The position numbers were made by a program, and so were the translations under genes. 42,139 nucleotides of DNA from Desulfobulbaceae bacterium. Lineage in GTDB: Bacteria; Desulfobacterota; Desulfobulbia; Desulfobulbales; BM004. The stretch covers positions 1 to 42,139 of the forward strand of contig PKTW01000010.1 in NCBI GenBank assembly GCA_002868955.1. Reading direction: 5' to 3'. Positions 26,953 through 35,555 of the stretch are shown in pieces. The notes under the pieces were generated by a model. The model was not told the DNA's origin. It did no database searches and saw only the letters and a program-made list of their open reading frames with translations. Numbering within the stretch: position 1 is the first letter of the stretch; the number at the start of each line of letters is the position of its first letter.

Positions 26953-27465
26953 ATGGCCGAGATCACTCTCCAAGGGACCCCTGTCCAAACAGCTGGACGC
27001 CTGCCGGCAGTTGGTATGGTGGCCCCTTCCATCAAGCTTGTGAAGACAGACCTGTCAGAAGCGGGCCTCGGGAATTTTGCCGGCAAAAACATCATTTTAA
27101 ATATCTTTGCCAGCTTGGACACATCAGTCTGCGCCGCATCGGTTCGCCGCTTCAACAAGGAGGCCAGTGAATCCCCGAATACTGTTGTCCTGTGCATCTC
27201 AGCGGATCTACCCTTTGCCCATAAGCGTTTCTGCGAGACAGAGGGGCTCAACAATGTAATCCCCCTTTCCGTCTTCCGTTCTCCGGAATTCGGTCGGGAC
27301 TATGGCGTGACCTTTACAAGCGGCCCCCTGTCTGGTTTATTATCAAGGGCTGTGATCATTATCGACACGTCTGGCAAGGTCGCCTATGCTGAGCAGGTCC
27401 CGGAATTCACCCATGAACCTGATTATGATGCTGCCCTGCTTGTCCTTTCGCAGCTGACAGGATGA
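26953..27465 (+). CDS. tpx: Thiol peroxidase
   Basis: Tpx reduces lipid and hydrogen peroxides in the cytoplasm or periplasm with thioredoxin. The 170-residue protein has the peroxidatic cysteine C60 in SLDTSVCAAS and the resolving cysteine C94 in KRFCETEGL, the same spacing as the atypical 2-Cys E. coli enzyme (C61/C95). The N terminus lacks a signal peptide. GGAGG precedes ATG 26953. Its neighbours, an Fe-S protein and small cysteine-poor proteins, suggest a stress or redox operon in an anaerobe exposed to some oxygen. Confidence 0.95.
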   Translation: MAEITLQGTPVQTAGRLPAVGMVAPSIKLVKTDLSEAGLGNFAGKNIILNIFASLDTSVCAASVRRFNKEASESPNTVVLCISADLPFAHKRFCETEGLNNVIPLSVFRSPEFGRDYGVTFTSGPLSGLLSRAVIIIDTSGKVAYAEQVPEFTHEPDYDAALLVLSQLTG

Positions 27466-27490
27466 TTGTAATTTTACTGGAGGAATTAGT

Positions 27491-27712
27491 ATGGCGGAGG
27501 TAATTGAAATAAGTAAATCTGACTTAGCCGGTGCCAGGGATACCGGCAACAGGGAATTCCTGGAATCAACCTTCAATAAAGCCGCCGAGGTCATCAAGAC
27601 AGGTGGCTCTGTGCACCTCATGCAGGTATTCTCAGACGCCTCCAAAGAGATTGCCGATATCATTGACAATCTGGAGCAGCTTGCGCATTTAAAAACTATT
27701 TATTTGCGCTGA
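27491..27712 (+). CDS. Small conserved-looking protein of unknown function
   Basis: A 73-residue acidic, helical protein (MAEVIEISKSDLAGARDTG at the start, DNLEQLAHLKTIYLR at the end) with no cysteines or membrane helix. GGAGG lies nine bases before ATG and the gene begins 25 bases after tpx, which strongly supports that it is translated and belongs to the same transcript. I do not recognise a family. Confidence 0.7.
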   Translation: MAEVIEISKSDLAGARDTGNREFLESTFNKAAEVIKTGGSVHLMQVFSDASKEIADIIDNLEQLAHLKTIYLR

Positions 27713-27879
27713 TGCTGTGTTTATATGGTTTTCTAACACCTATCTTCTTTTGGGAAGCCTAAAAGTCAATAATGCAGTCTGCTGGGAATAACTGTTAATA
27801 CGAATCCGGCACACATAACGAAAGTGGCTGGAGAAAATTTTAATGAATTTAATCGCAAACAAGCGTGAAGTGCCTCCCC

Positions 27880-28068
27880 ATGACTTTTTCCTGTAAAAAC
27901 TTCGATTTCAATAATGAGAACTGCATGAAGCTGAATACGGATTGCATTCCCGGCCGGCCCGGCTGCGTCCTGGAAGGCAAGGTCAGATTCAGCGAGGACA
28001 TTGAGAAAAAACTGAAAGAGTTGGAAGAAGCAAAACTGCAAAGAAGAAAAAGAAGACGCAGGACCTGA
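27880..28068 (+). CDS. Small Cys-rich protein with a basic tail
   Basis: The 62-residue product has four cysteines (C5, C15, C22, C29) within its first 29 residues, then a charged helix (about 38-55), then KLQRRKRRRR near the end. The cysteine spacing suggests a metal or Fe-S site, and the basic tail suggests nucleic acid binding. A longer GTG start at 27865 exists; I chose ATG 27880 because the motif begins there. No ribosome site of note. No family recognised. Confidence 0.55.
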   Translation: MTFSCKNFDFNNENCMKLNTDCIPGRPGCVLEGKVRFSEDIEKKLKELEEAKLQRRKRRRRT

Positions 28069-28262
28069 CATTATACCCGGTGTAGCAAAACCTGATGCAA
28101 AACACCTGCAGAAAAAATTTACAATCAGTTTAATGCAAATAATTATTCCTAGCAAAATTGTCACCTCTTTCAGCTTGACTTCTGCAGAATCAAATTTAGT
28201 TTCTTATATATAAGGCTGTATGGTTTTGATAAGCCGGCCTCTCTAAAAAGGAGTCTACGCCG

Positions 28263-28575
28263 ATGCAAGAGGTTTATCTGAAAGTCACTGATCGTCATTG
28301 AACTGATTGCCTGCGACGTAGCGCTTGACACTGTTGCTGCCGGGGATGTCATGAGTTATGAACTGGTTACGGCAAGGGAGACTGATTCTATTTGGGATAC
28401 CCTGCAGCGTATGCGCGCGAAGGGAGTCCGCAGGATGCCGGTTGTAAATGATACAGGTGAACTCGAAGGCATCCTGTCTATCGACGATCTGCTGGAATTG
28501 TTTGCCGAGGAGTTGAACCTGCTTGCCAAGGTGCCGTTCCGTGAACAATTGGTTGAAAGTACCATCAGGCCATGA
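28263..28575 (+). pseudogene. CBS-domain protein with internal deletion and frameshift
   Basis: A good ribosome site (AAAAAGGAG, 28246-28254) leads to ATG 28263, which opens MQEVYLKVTDRH and stops. The expected VTDRDIVIEL of CBS proteins then continues in another frame: VIELIACDVALDTVAAGDVM joins the intact CBS domain (ELVTARETDSIWDTLQRMR to LSIDDLLELFAEEL) that ends at 28575. About eight bases are missing at the frame break, and the first CBS domain is reduced to almost nothing. A downstream ATG at 28351 could still express the second CBS domain alone (74 residues). The stop overlaps the next (also broken) gene. Confidence 0.8.
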
Positions 28576-28856
28576 CAGCTCCTAAAATAAGATGTGAATT
28601 AATATCCTGGTCCGGGTTCTACAACCTGTCGCGTATCCTGTCGTACAAAATACATGATTCAGGGTTCAGGCCTGATCTCATTATTGCGATGCCGAACGCG
28701 ACCCAAGAACAGGAAATTATGCCAGAGCTATCCTGGATACGTACCATCCTTCTACTTTCGGCATCCAACCTGTGCAGCATATCTTTTCCAGCAGCTGATT
28801 TATTGCAAACTGCCTTGTCCTGCTTTGGTATCCAAGCCTTTTCCAGGGAAAAATAA
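28572..28856 (+). pseudogene. Frameshifted phosphoribosyltransferase
   Basis: ATG 28572 overlaps the CBS stop (ATGA). The first about 42 residues (CELISWSGFYNLSRILSYKI, then HDSGFRPDLIIA) match the N terminus of purine phosphoribosyltransferase-like proteins, which continue with a glycine-rich RGGxxPAR loop. Here the frame changes after LIIA. Near 28706, in another frame, RTGNYARAILDTYH resembles that loop, and a stop follows at 28796-28798. The catalytic PRPP motif is not present in any frame, so the gene is dead. The open frame running to 28856 is not meaningful protein. Confidence 0.75.
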
Positions 28857-28931
28857 TTATATTATTCTTCGGCAAGAAGACTTATTCTCAATTATAATTC
28901 CGAACTTTTTTTGAGTATCCCCTTTTTTTCA

Positions 28932-28961
28932 TTGTTCATGACAATTTATGCATGCTATACT
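28932..28961 (+). promoter_or_regulatory. Candidate promoter for the Mrr-like gene
   Basis: TTGTTC (28932-28937) and TATACT (28956-28961) are separated by 18 bases. The start codon at 29064 lies about 100 bases downstream. Confidence 0.4.
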
Positions 28962-29063
28962 CATGGGGCATAAAGCTACTTTGTGGCACAATTGTTTTTA
29001 CACCTGGCCTGCTCCAGCGCATGAATTATTTTGGACACTCCTGCTGTAACTGGAGGAAAGAAT

Positions 29064-29708
29064 ATGAAAAAAGACTTAAATATTATTGAGTTCCTGGCTC
29101 AAATCCCCTGGTGGGTCTGTGTAACAATATCTGCTTCGTTTTATGTGCTGCTGAAATTTATTGTACCTTATTTTGAGGCTCAATCCACTCTTGTCAATGA
29201 TGTCCACATTTCTTTGGGGCCCTTCCTGGCTCCGGTTGTTGCCCTTGCCATACTCTCACCAATTACCTTTTCGTTTCTTCAATCAAACAGGAAGAAAAAA
29301 CTTCACGACCTGAAAGGGGAAATCCAATCAATTCAAGAAATTCCATGGCTGCAGTTTAAAGAGCTGGTCGCTGAGGCTTACAGGCGATCCGGTTATATAC
29401 TCATGGAAAACAACACATTCACTGCTGACCCGAGTGTTGATCTTGTAATGCGCAAGAGTGCCAATCTCTACCTGGTGCAATGCAGATATTGGCAGAATCG
29501 AAAACTGGGGCTGCGGGAAGTCAAAAACATGCTTTCCCTCATGCATGAAAAGCAGGCCAGCGGCGTATTTCTCCTTACAACAGGCATTTTCACATACGAA
29601 GCCCGGCATTATGCTGTCGGCAAACCGATCACTTTGCTCGACGGCATAGATCTCGTAGAATTGCTGGAAAAAGTTTCCTGCAACCCCTCTTCAAAAATAT
29701 TGAATTAA
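29064..29708 (+). CDS. Membrane-anchored Mrr-like restriction endonuclease fold protein
   Basis: The 214-residue protein has two membrane helices (about 12-36 and 50-75), then a cytoplasmic nuclease-fold domain (about 90-205). The domain has the Mrr pattern: WLQFKELVAEAYRRSGY, then D-x-x-V-DLVMRKSANLYLVQCRYW. In active members the core is D-...-QxK; here the last position is Arg (QCR), so the catalytic lysine is replaced. Members without membrane helices cut modified DNA; membrane-bound ones of the DUF2034 type are poorly known. GGAGG precedes ATG 29064, preferred over an ATG 33 bases upstream. Confidence 0.82.
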   Translation: MKKDLNIIEFLAQIPWWVCVTISASFYVLLKFIVPYFEAQSTLVNDVHISLGPFLAPVVALAILSPITFSFLQSNRKKKLHDLKGEIQSIQEIPWLQFKELVAEAYRRSGYILMENNTFTADPSVDLVMRKSANLYLVQCRYWQNRKLGLREVKNMLSLMHEKQASGVFLLTTGIFTYEARHYAVGKPITLLDGIDLVELLEKVSCNPSSKILN

Positions 29709-30323
29709 AACATTTCTTGCTGGAAAGTCCGTTCCTTCTCTTGTATCCAGCCGCATCCCCTTTCCCACCTTTTTGCTGCTTATGCTAATGCGCCTATGCC
29801 AAAAAACATATAAATCAGTCCAAATCCAGCACCATTTGTCTGCAGGAAAACAACCTTCTTGGCATAGTATATCTATCAGACAGGATTCGAAATTGGGTGT
29901 AAATAGTAAGAAATGGGTCAGCGGTTACTGTGCAAATTAAAGGGTGTATGCAAAAAATGTCCAGAGGCCTTTTCAGGACAGGTGCACATTAACCCATCTG
30001 AAAAACGGATATTACACAACGGTACTGAAACAGCAAAAGTTGGAAAAAGTATTCTCCCTGCGCGGATGAAGGGGGTTTCCTATTCCAGAGGTAACAAAAA
30101 CACGAAAGTTACCTGCCACAACTCTGACGGCTCCTACATTCTAATCTTTTTTTTACTTTTCTGTTTTTTCCTCTTGCCGATCTCAAAATATATATGCTAT
30201 ATAAAGTGTACTTTAAAAAGAGCCTAACAATATGTTGTATACTTATGTCTGTTTATGCAATTGTTTTACAGAATAAGGGAAAAGTATGACCGCAATAAAG
30301 CTGGCCTGAAATTCTAACAAATC
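29709..30323. other. Long AT-rich gap without a supported gene
   Basis: In 615 bases I see no protein with family features. A 104-codon frame (29913-30227) exists but has biased composition and no ribosome site. CTATGCCAA (29794-29802) and TTGGCATAG (29859-29867) form a 9-bp inverted repeat with a 56-base loop. GGGAAAAGT leads to a seven-codon frame (30285-30308, MTAIKLA), which ends 15 bases before the HD-GYP start. Confidence 0.5.
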
Positions 30324-30911
30324 ATGGGAATACTCTTCGCACTGGCAAAAGCACTTGAAGCAAGGGACGACGACACAGCCAGTCATTCATTGAATGTAAC
30401 CAAATATGCGATGTTATTAGGTCAGCAACTTGGTCTTGATGAAGAAGAGATGAGGATCCTGGGCCAGGGTGCCATGCTGCATGATCTGGGCAAAATCGGC
30501 ATACCGGACGAAATCCTAAAAAAACCGGGCATTTTGGATGAATTTGAATTCGAACGCATTAAGGAACATCCCAGGCTCACATCAGAAATCCTGGCCCCTC
30601 TTGAAACATCTAATTATTACTCATCCATCGCCCGGTCGCACCATGAACGCTGGGATGGCAACGGTTACCCGGACGGTCTAAACGGTGAAAACATCCCGCT
30701 CCTTGCCCGCATTGTAGCTGTTGCAGACGCCTGGGATGCAATGACCACCAACAGGGTTTATCGGCTCGGCATGAGCGAAAAAATGGCTCTGAAAATCCTT
30801 GAAAAGGAAAAAGATTGGGGCCAGTGGGACCCATACCTTATTGAGGAATTCATCAAAATCATCCGCAAGGAAAGCAGCTCCAGTTACAGTCTATTTGAAA
30901 AAGCCATCTGA
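30324..30911 (+). CDS. Stand-alone HD-GYP domain phosphodiesterase
   Basis: A 195-residue HD-GYP protein that probably breaks down cyclic di-GMP (or another cyclic dinucleotide) to linear product. Motifs are complete: EARDDDTASHS, HDLGKIGIPD (H53/D54), the HHERWDGNGYPDG loop that gives the family its name, and VADAWDAMTTNR. Most relatives carry a receiver or GAF domain in front; this one has no sensory part, and an in-frame stop at 30315 rules out a longer version here. No ribosome site is seen; a tiny frame just upstream may couple it. The PilZ domain encoded at 16559-17956 is a possible c-di-GMP target in the same genome. Confidence 0.9.
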   Translation: MGILFALAKALEARDDDTASHSLNVTKYAMLLGQQLGLDEEEMRILGQGAMLHDLGKIGIPDEILKKPGILDEFEFERIKEHPRLTSEILAPLETSNYYSSIARSHHERWDGNGYPDGLNGENIPLLARIVAVADAWDAMTTNRVYRLGMSEKMALKILEKEKDWGQWDPYLIEEFIKIIRKESSSSYSLFEKAI

Positions 30912-31035
30912 AATTTATACCTGCTATAGAACAACCTCATTTCCCATATTAAATTTTCAGAAGAAAATAGATTTTATCAGCTGTTTTTTCAACAATATCG
31001 AAGAGTATAGATATACTTGAACAGAGGCCGCCTTT

Positions 31036-31368
31036 TCATATCTTCTTCTTCGCACCCGGCTCTTTTCTCAGCCCGTCAATCATATGCCCGATAGCAAGCA
31101 GGGGATGATGCCGGATCATATGAGGCCCTGAATACCGCATAACATCTTTGATTTTTTCTTTCATTTTTGGCTTATAGCAATGGATGGGGCAGTTGCCGCA
31201 GGTTGTTTTATTTTCCTGAAATGGACAATTCTGGAGCCGTAAACGTGCGTATTCTGCAAGTTCATGGCATTCAAAGCAAAGCCCTTCTTCTATATAATGA
31301 TGGTCCCTGCAATAGATGCCGATCATGTTTTCAACGGTTTTTCGCTCTCTTTTCATGCGAGGATGCAT
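31036..31368 (-). CDS. ygbA: YgbA-type nitrous oxide-stimulated promoter family protein
   Basis: The 110-residue protein matches the YgbA family (often called 'nitrous oxide-stimulated promoter'). It keeps the order of conserved blocks: TVENMIGIYCRDHH, CFECHELAEYARLRL, TCGNCPIHCYKP, then MRYSGPHMIRHHPLLAIGH. Eight or so conserved cysteines and histidines suggest a metal site. In E. coli the gene is under control of the nitric oxide sensor NsrR; the biochemical role is not settled. No NO-response site is obvious here. Confidence 0.9.
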   Translation of the reverse strand: MHPRMKRERKTVENMIGIYCRDHHYIEEGLCFECHELAEYARLRLQNCPFQENKTTCGNCPIHCYKPKMKEKIKDVMRYSGPHMIRHHPLLAIGHMIDGLRKEPGAKKKI

Positions 31369-31390
31369 ACCGGCCCTGACTTTTCAATTC

Positions 31391-33178
31391 TTAGGCTTTC
31401 ATCTCTGCAAAGCCCCAATATGGAAAATCCAGGCGATATTTGGCAATCAGGCCTGGGCTCTTCTCGCGGCTGGCCACCAACCACAACGAATTAATACGTT
31501 CAGCGCCTGATTTAACATCGATTGGCTCCCACTCCGGCAGAAATATCATGGCATTGTCCGCCGTGTATTCAATATCGCTTGAATCTTTGAAGAGCCCCAT
31601 GTGCGGCACTCCATCGTAACGGCCGCTTTCCTGACGCGTCAGCTCAGAGATAACAAGGAAGCCGACCTGCAGCTCATCACGAATGGATTCCAACTCCCGC
31701 AACCAGGCATTTATCCCGGTCCTGCGTTCAGCAAAGTCCTTGAAAGGCAGCTTATGGAGACTGTCTATTACCACCAGTATATCTTCCCTTCTTGTCTCAT
31801 GGCGCAGAAAATCAACATGCCGACGCATTATAACAGGATTTATCTGCCGATCATTCACCACCCTGAAAAACTCCAGCATTTTTTGCAGTTCAGTTTGCGC
31901 GCCGTCAAGACGGCTTTTTTCTTCATCATTCAGTTCAGCTGATACAATTTTATCGACTGCCACGCGGCTTAAGCGTGACAGCGTCCTTTGGTAAATTTTT
32001 TGGGTGCCGTTTTCAAAATCATAATAGAGCACACCCATTTTCTTTCTCGCTATTTCTGTGGCAAGCTGGATGCCGAAACATGATTTCCCTGCCTTTGGCG
32101 AGCCGCCAAGGATGTTAATGCCGTAAATACCGCCAAGCGCTTCATCATATTCCGCCATACCGGTGTGCAGGGCCAGGTAGCTTTCAGAAAGCTGCCGTTT
32201 GATATTGCCCAGAAACAACTCATACTCGTGACTTGGTGTCCGAAAAGGGGAAAACGCCTTTGAAGCATTGACCATTTTTGTTACTTCGGTTTTAAAGTTC
32301 TCCAGATCTTCAGCGGCAAGCTGAGCCAGGTTAAAACCCCGTTTCTTCTGAAGCGGCCATTGCAGCAGCCTGACTTTAAAACCTGCCTGTTGCGCAAAGG
32401 TTCGCGCCGCGTCAACTGATTCCGGCGAGTGATTCATGACCATGAACAGGGTTCGGATATGCTCGAACCGTTTGATATCAATACTATTCAGATCCGCTGC
32501 GCTTGGTACCGCAATTCCCGGAAATCCCAACTCCCTTAAGCAGAGAAGGTTCTGCTCACCTTCAACGATGAAAAGAGCTCCATCTTCACAGTAATCGATA
32601 TCATTTATATTAAAAATCTGCCGGCCGTTTGTGGCAAATGATTGATCACCATGCCAGAACCGCTCAGTTTCATTGTCCGGCATAATGCAATGCGCCGTAT
32701 AGCTATTGCCGTTCTGCATAAAATACGGATACACTATATAGCGGCCATTATAGCCGATCTTCAATTCTGCAAGTGTGCCTGCGCCCACCCCGATCCTTGC
32801 AAAGTATCTTTGCATCTTGGGCGTAAGTTTATCCTGGTAACTCGTGATATCCTGGTTAATATTGCCTGCAGGAAACTTCAGCGACTGGACATATGGTTCT
32901 CGGTCCGGGTCATAGCCCGGCACGGACGAAGGGTCTATACCACTGAGCCTGGCGAAATGAGGAACGAACCCTCCAGGCACACAGCGGTTCTGACAACGAA
33001 AATAGCCTGCAAAATAACTTCTTGCCCCGATGTAGACCACTATAGTGCCTGCCTCTCTGCCCCTGCTTTTACAAAAAGGGCAAGGGCCCTTCAATATTGT
33101 GCCGTCTATTGCTCCCTCCGTGAGATGTTCTTTATAAAAACCTGTCAATTTTTCATGCAGTTCCATGGTAGACACCAT
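31391..33178 (-). CDS. Phage-type primase-helicase with degenerate TOPRIM
   Basis: A 595-residue protein organised like phage T7 gp4. Residues about 33-66 hold a zinc finger (CPFC and CxxxC). Residues about 195-280 form a TOPRIM-like domain with FIVEGEQNLL, but where the DxD motif is expected the sequence reads VMNHSPES, so the metal-binding pair is lost. Residues 340-595 are a RecA/DnaB-like ATPase with Walker A GGSPKAGKS (358-366), Walker B ILVVIDSLHKLP (467 onward), and VISELTR. No other phage gene is nearby. Start choice is uncertain: ATG 33178 or ATG 33166 (GGTG six bases upstream); a TTG at 33229 would give a poor N terminus. Confidence 0.82.
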   Translation of the reverse strand: MVSTMELHEKLTGFYKEHLTEGAIDGTILKGPCPFCKSRGREAGTIVVYIGARSYFAGYFRCQNRCVPGGFVPHFARLSGIDPSSVPGYDPDREPYVQSLKFPAGNINQDITSYQDKLTPKMQRYFARIGVGAGTLAELKIGYNGRYIVYPYFMQNGNSYTAHCIMPDNETERFWHGDQSFATNGRQIFNINDIDYCEDGALFIVEGEQNLLCLRELGFPGIAVPSAADLNSIDIKRFEHIRTLFMVMNHSPESVDAARTFAQQAGFKVRLLQWPLQKKRGFNLAQLAAEDLENFKTEVTKMVNASKAFSPFRTPSHEYELFLGNIKRQLSESYLALHTGMAEYDEALGGIYGINILGGSPKAGKSCFGIQLATEIARKKMGVLYYDFENGTQKIYQRTLSRLSRVAVDKIVSAELNDEEKSRLDGAQTELQKMLEFFRVVNDRQINPVIMRRHVDFLRHETRREDILVVIDSLHKLPFKDFAERRTGINAWLRELESIRDELQVGFLVISELTRQESGRYDGVPHMGLFKDSSDIEYTADNAMIFLPEWEPIDVKSGAERINSLWLVASREKSPGLIAKYRLDFPYWGFAEMKA

Positions 33179-33361
33179 ATTCGTCTTATTTTTGCAGGTA
33201 GTAAAAGTAGAAAAAAATTGTTTTCTCAAGTAAATCTAAACACTCATCCCTAATATTTACCATATCAGAACCAAAATACCCCTCCTTAGTTTTAAGGAGA
33301 GGCTATTTATCAGTGAGATTTTTTCCAGGAGAATACTGGAACAGAAATTAAAAGGCCTTAC

Positions 33362-33673
33362 TCAATCACCCGTCACTGTTGGGAGTGATGATATTCTTTG
33401 GCAGGGCAGGCATTCTTTCTTTGTGGCGAGACGTGATGCAGTTTGTTTTGCCTCCACGATACTTTTGGCTTCCTGGTAAGACAGGACAGAATTCTCTGCT
33501 TTTAGGACATGCACAAGGCAGTCACGGCAAATATTAAAGAAATTCCGGTAATCACCATCAATTTCCCTGGCTATTTCCCAGCATGGCTTTTCAGGAGTGT
33601 TTTTAGCCGGACAATTATTTGTTTTGTCACACAGTATGATTTCCCAACAGAAACAATCACTACGAGATCCCAT
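33362..33673 (-). CDS. Two-CW domain protein (first copy)
   Basis: A 103-residue protein with the two-CW pattern: CFCWEI, CDKTNNCPA, PCWEIA, then CRDCLVH. Residues about 8-55 match the second copy at 37124-37309 position by position at all Cys and both Trp. This copy has a longer tail with two more Cys (KKECLPCQ). The family is seen in Desulfobacterota and related anaerobes and may bind a metal or a redox centre. AAGGAG precedes the start. Function unknown. Confidence 0.8.
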   Translation of the reverse strand: MGSRSDCFCWEIILCDKTNNCPAKNTPEKPCWEIAREIDGDYRNFFNICRDCLVHVLKAENSVLSYQEAKSIVEAKQTASRLATKKECLPCQRISSLPTVTGD

Positions 33674-33941
33674 TGCCAGTCTCCTTAATAAGCATATTAA
33701 CTGAATTTCTCATGCGAGGTGTATGGGTTGAATTAATCTATTGAAATGTGGCATTTTTATTGACTAATTTTATTTTCCCCTCCTTTGTCCATCTCACGGG
33801 TGGATTTCAATGAAATATTTTCACCTGCCCATATTATATAGGTATAAATACCCATGTCAATAGAATATTATATGTTGAGCAGGAACCAGGCTCCCACAGG
33901 GCATAATTTCCGCAGAATCCCTCTGGTAATAAACTGCAGGT

Positions 33942-35402
33942 TTAAAGGTAGGGTGAAAAGAGATGAAATAATCGATTGCGCAACTTTACAATCAGGCTTT
34001 TGGAAAGGATTTCCTGCAGGGTCAATTCCCGGGCGGTGGCCTTTTTCTCTTGCAAGACTCCGGCAATTGACGCGGCAAGTTGAAAGTCATAGCATTCTAC
34101 GTTAAATTCAAAATTGAGTGCCAAGCTCCTTGCGTCCCAGTTGGCGGAGCCCAACAGCACCCAGGCATGGTCCACCATCATTATTTTGGTGTGGTCAAAT
34201 GGCGGCTTTGTGAGAAATATCCTGCACCCTTCCCGGAGAAGTTCCTCCAGGCCTGCATCCGAAGCCCATTTCACCATCCTGAGGTTCGATACAGCCGGAA
34301 GAAGGATCTCTATCTCTACACCGCGCAACGCTGCGATGCGCAGAGCGGAAACAAGTTCTCCGTCGGGCAGGAAATAAGGGGTAATGATTCTGATCGACTT
34401 TTGGGCTGTAGCCAGGGCGGCTAAAAAAATCCTGCGCAGCTTGTCAAAATCCTCGTCCGGCCCGTCCGAGATGCCGCGCAAGACCCCTTCGCCCCGCGGT
34501 TCAAGATGCGGGTACCATTTTTCTCCTTCCAGTACCTTCCCGGTGGCAAATATCCAGTCCTCGGCAAAGGCACGCTGCAGTTCGGCTACCACAGGGCCAT
34601 CAATGAGAAAATGCAGATCCTGAATGGGCCGGGCCGGATTATCAACAAGACAGTTGCCCTCGCGGATGTTCATGCCGCCGGTAAAACCTACACGGCCGTC
34701 AATCACGAGGATCTTACGGTGATTGCGCAGGTTCAGGTAGTGAAAACGCCAGGGAAGAATTGTCTTCATAAACTCTGCTACGTCAATTCCAGCCCTGCGC
34801 AACCCCCAGGTAATCGGCGGGAAAGAATAACGGGCCCCGACTCCGTCAATAAGCACCTTGACCTCCACCCCCCTTTTCCGGGCATCCCGCAGCGCATTCC
34901 GGAACCTGGCACCCCAGGAATCATTGTCAAAGATATAGCTGCACAAAGCTATGGAATGCTGTGCCGCCTCAATACAGGAAAGCATACGGGGGTAGGCCTT
35001 GTCACCATTAATGAGCGGTATCACCCTGTTGCCCCGCATAAGCGGCTGGCGCGTCAGTTTGTCCGTCATCCGGCTCAACTGCACCAGGTTCTTTTTGTCC
35101 CCTTCGCCGTACATTTGCTCAATAAAAGATGGCCAAACCGCTGCCTCTCTTTCAGGCAGGAGCACATCCTGCTTACCGGCAAAACGCTGCTTGGCGCGCC
35201 GTTTTATCCGGTTCACCCCGAACATCCAGTACAGACAGACTCCCAGCACAGGCGCAAACCACACCAGACCAAGCCAGCCAGCCGCCGCTCTGGAGTCTCT
35301 TTTTTTATACAGAATGTGCACAGCGGTAGCCAGAATGGCCAAGAATATGATCCCTGAGACGATGTGCGGCCAGGCACCGCGCAAAAAATCAAGAATACTC
35401 AT
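33942..35402 (-). CDS. cls: Cardiolipin synthase
   Basis: It joins two phosphatidylglycerol molecules to cardiolipin at the inner membrane. The 486-residue protein has two N-terminal membrane helices (about 12-32 and 40-62, PLDc_N domain), then two phospholipase D domains. Their HKD motifs are HRKILVIDGRVGFTGG (about residue 225) and HTKIMMVDHAWVLLGSANWD (about 400), both intact. Length fits ClsA (about 485). AGGA sits eight bases before ATG. No neighbour in the same direction is lipid-related. Confidence 0.94.
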   Translation of the reverse strand: MSILDFLRGAWPHIVSGIIFLAILATAVHILYKKRDSRAAAGWLGLVWFAPVLGVCLYWMFGVNRIKRRAKQRFAGKQDVLLPEREAAVWPSFIEQMYGEGDKKNLVQLSRMTDKLTRQPLMRGNRVIPLINGDKAYPRMLSCIEAAQHSIALCSYIFDNDSWGARFRNALRDARKRGVEVKVLIDGVGARYSFPPITWGLRRAGIDVAEFMKTILPWRFHYLNLRNHRKILVIDGRVGFTGGMNIREGNCLVDNPARPIQDLHFLIDGPVVAELQRAFAEDWIFATGKVLEGEKWYPHLEPRGEGVLRGISDGPDEDFDKLRRIFLAALATAQKSIRIITPYFLPDGELVSALRIAALRGVEIEILLPAVSNLRMVKWASDAGLEELLREGCRIFLTKPPFDHTKIMMVDHAWVLLGSANWDARSLALNFEFNVECYDFQLAASIAGVLQEKKATARELTLQEILSKSLIVKLRNRLFHLFSPYL

Positions 35403-35555
35403 GGATCAGTCCTGCGTGCTTACAACAGATTTCATGCTGCCTCCCATGCCAATCTCTGCACCTTGGTCTTATAGAAATAACAAGTAAAAAATTCCGCTTA
35501 TTTCATAGGTTAATACTGCATAATAATTATAAATACTCTATTATCTCAAATTGAG

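Noticed and set aside
28994-29015. TGGCAC followed by T-rich sequence, like a sigma-54 promoter
   Set aside because: The -12 GC element is missing at the needed distance, so the match is only half of the site.
29913-30227. A 104-codon plus-strand frame with a hydrophobic C-terminal stretch
   Set aside because: No ribosome site, no family feature, AT-rich low-complexity end, and it lies in a gap that otherwise looks noncoding.
34506-35357. A 283-codon plus-strand frame opposite cls
   Set aside because: Antisense to a gene with both HKD motifs; no ribosome site or family feature.
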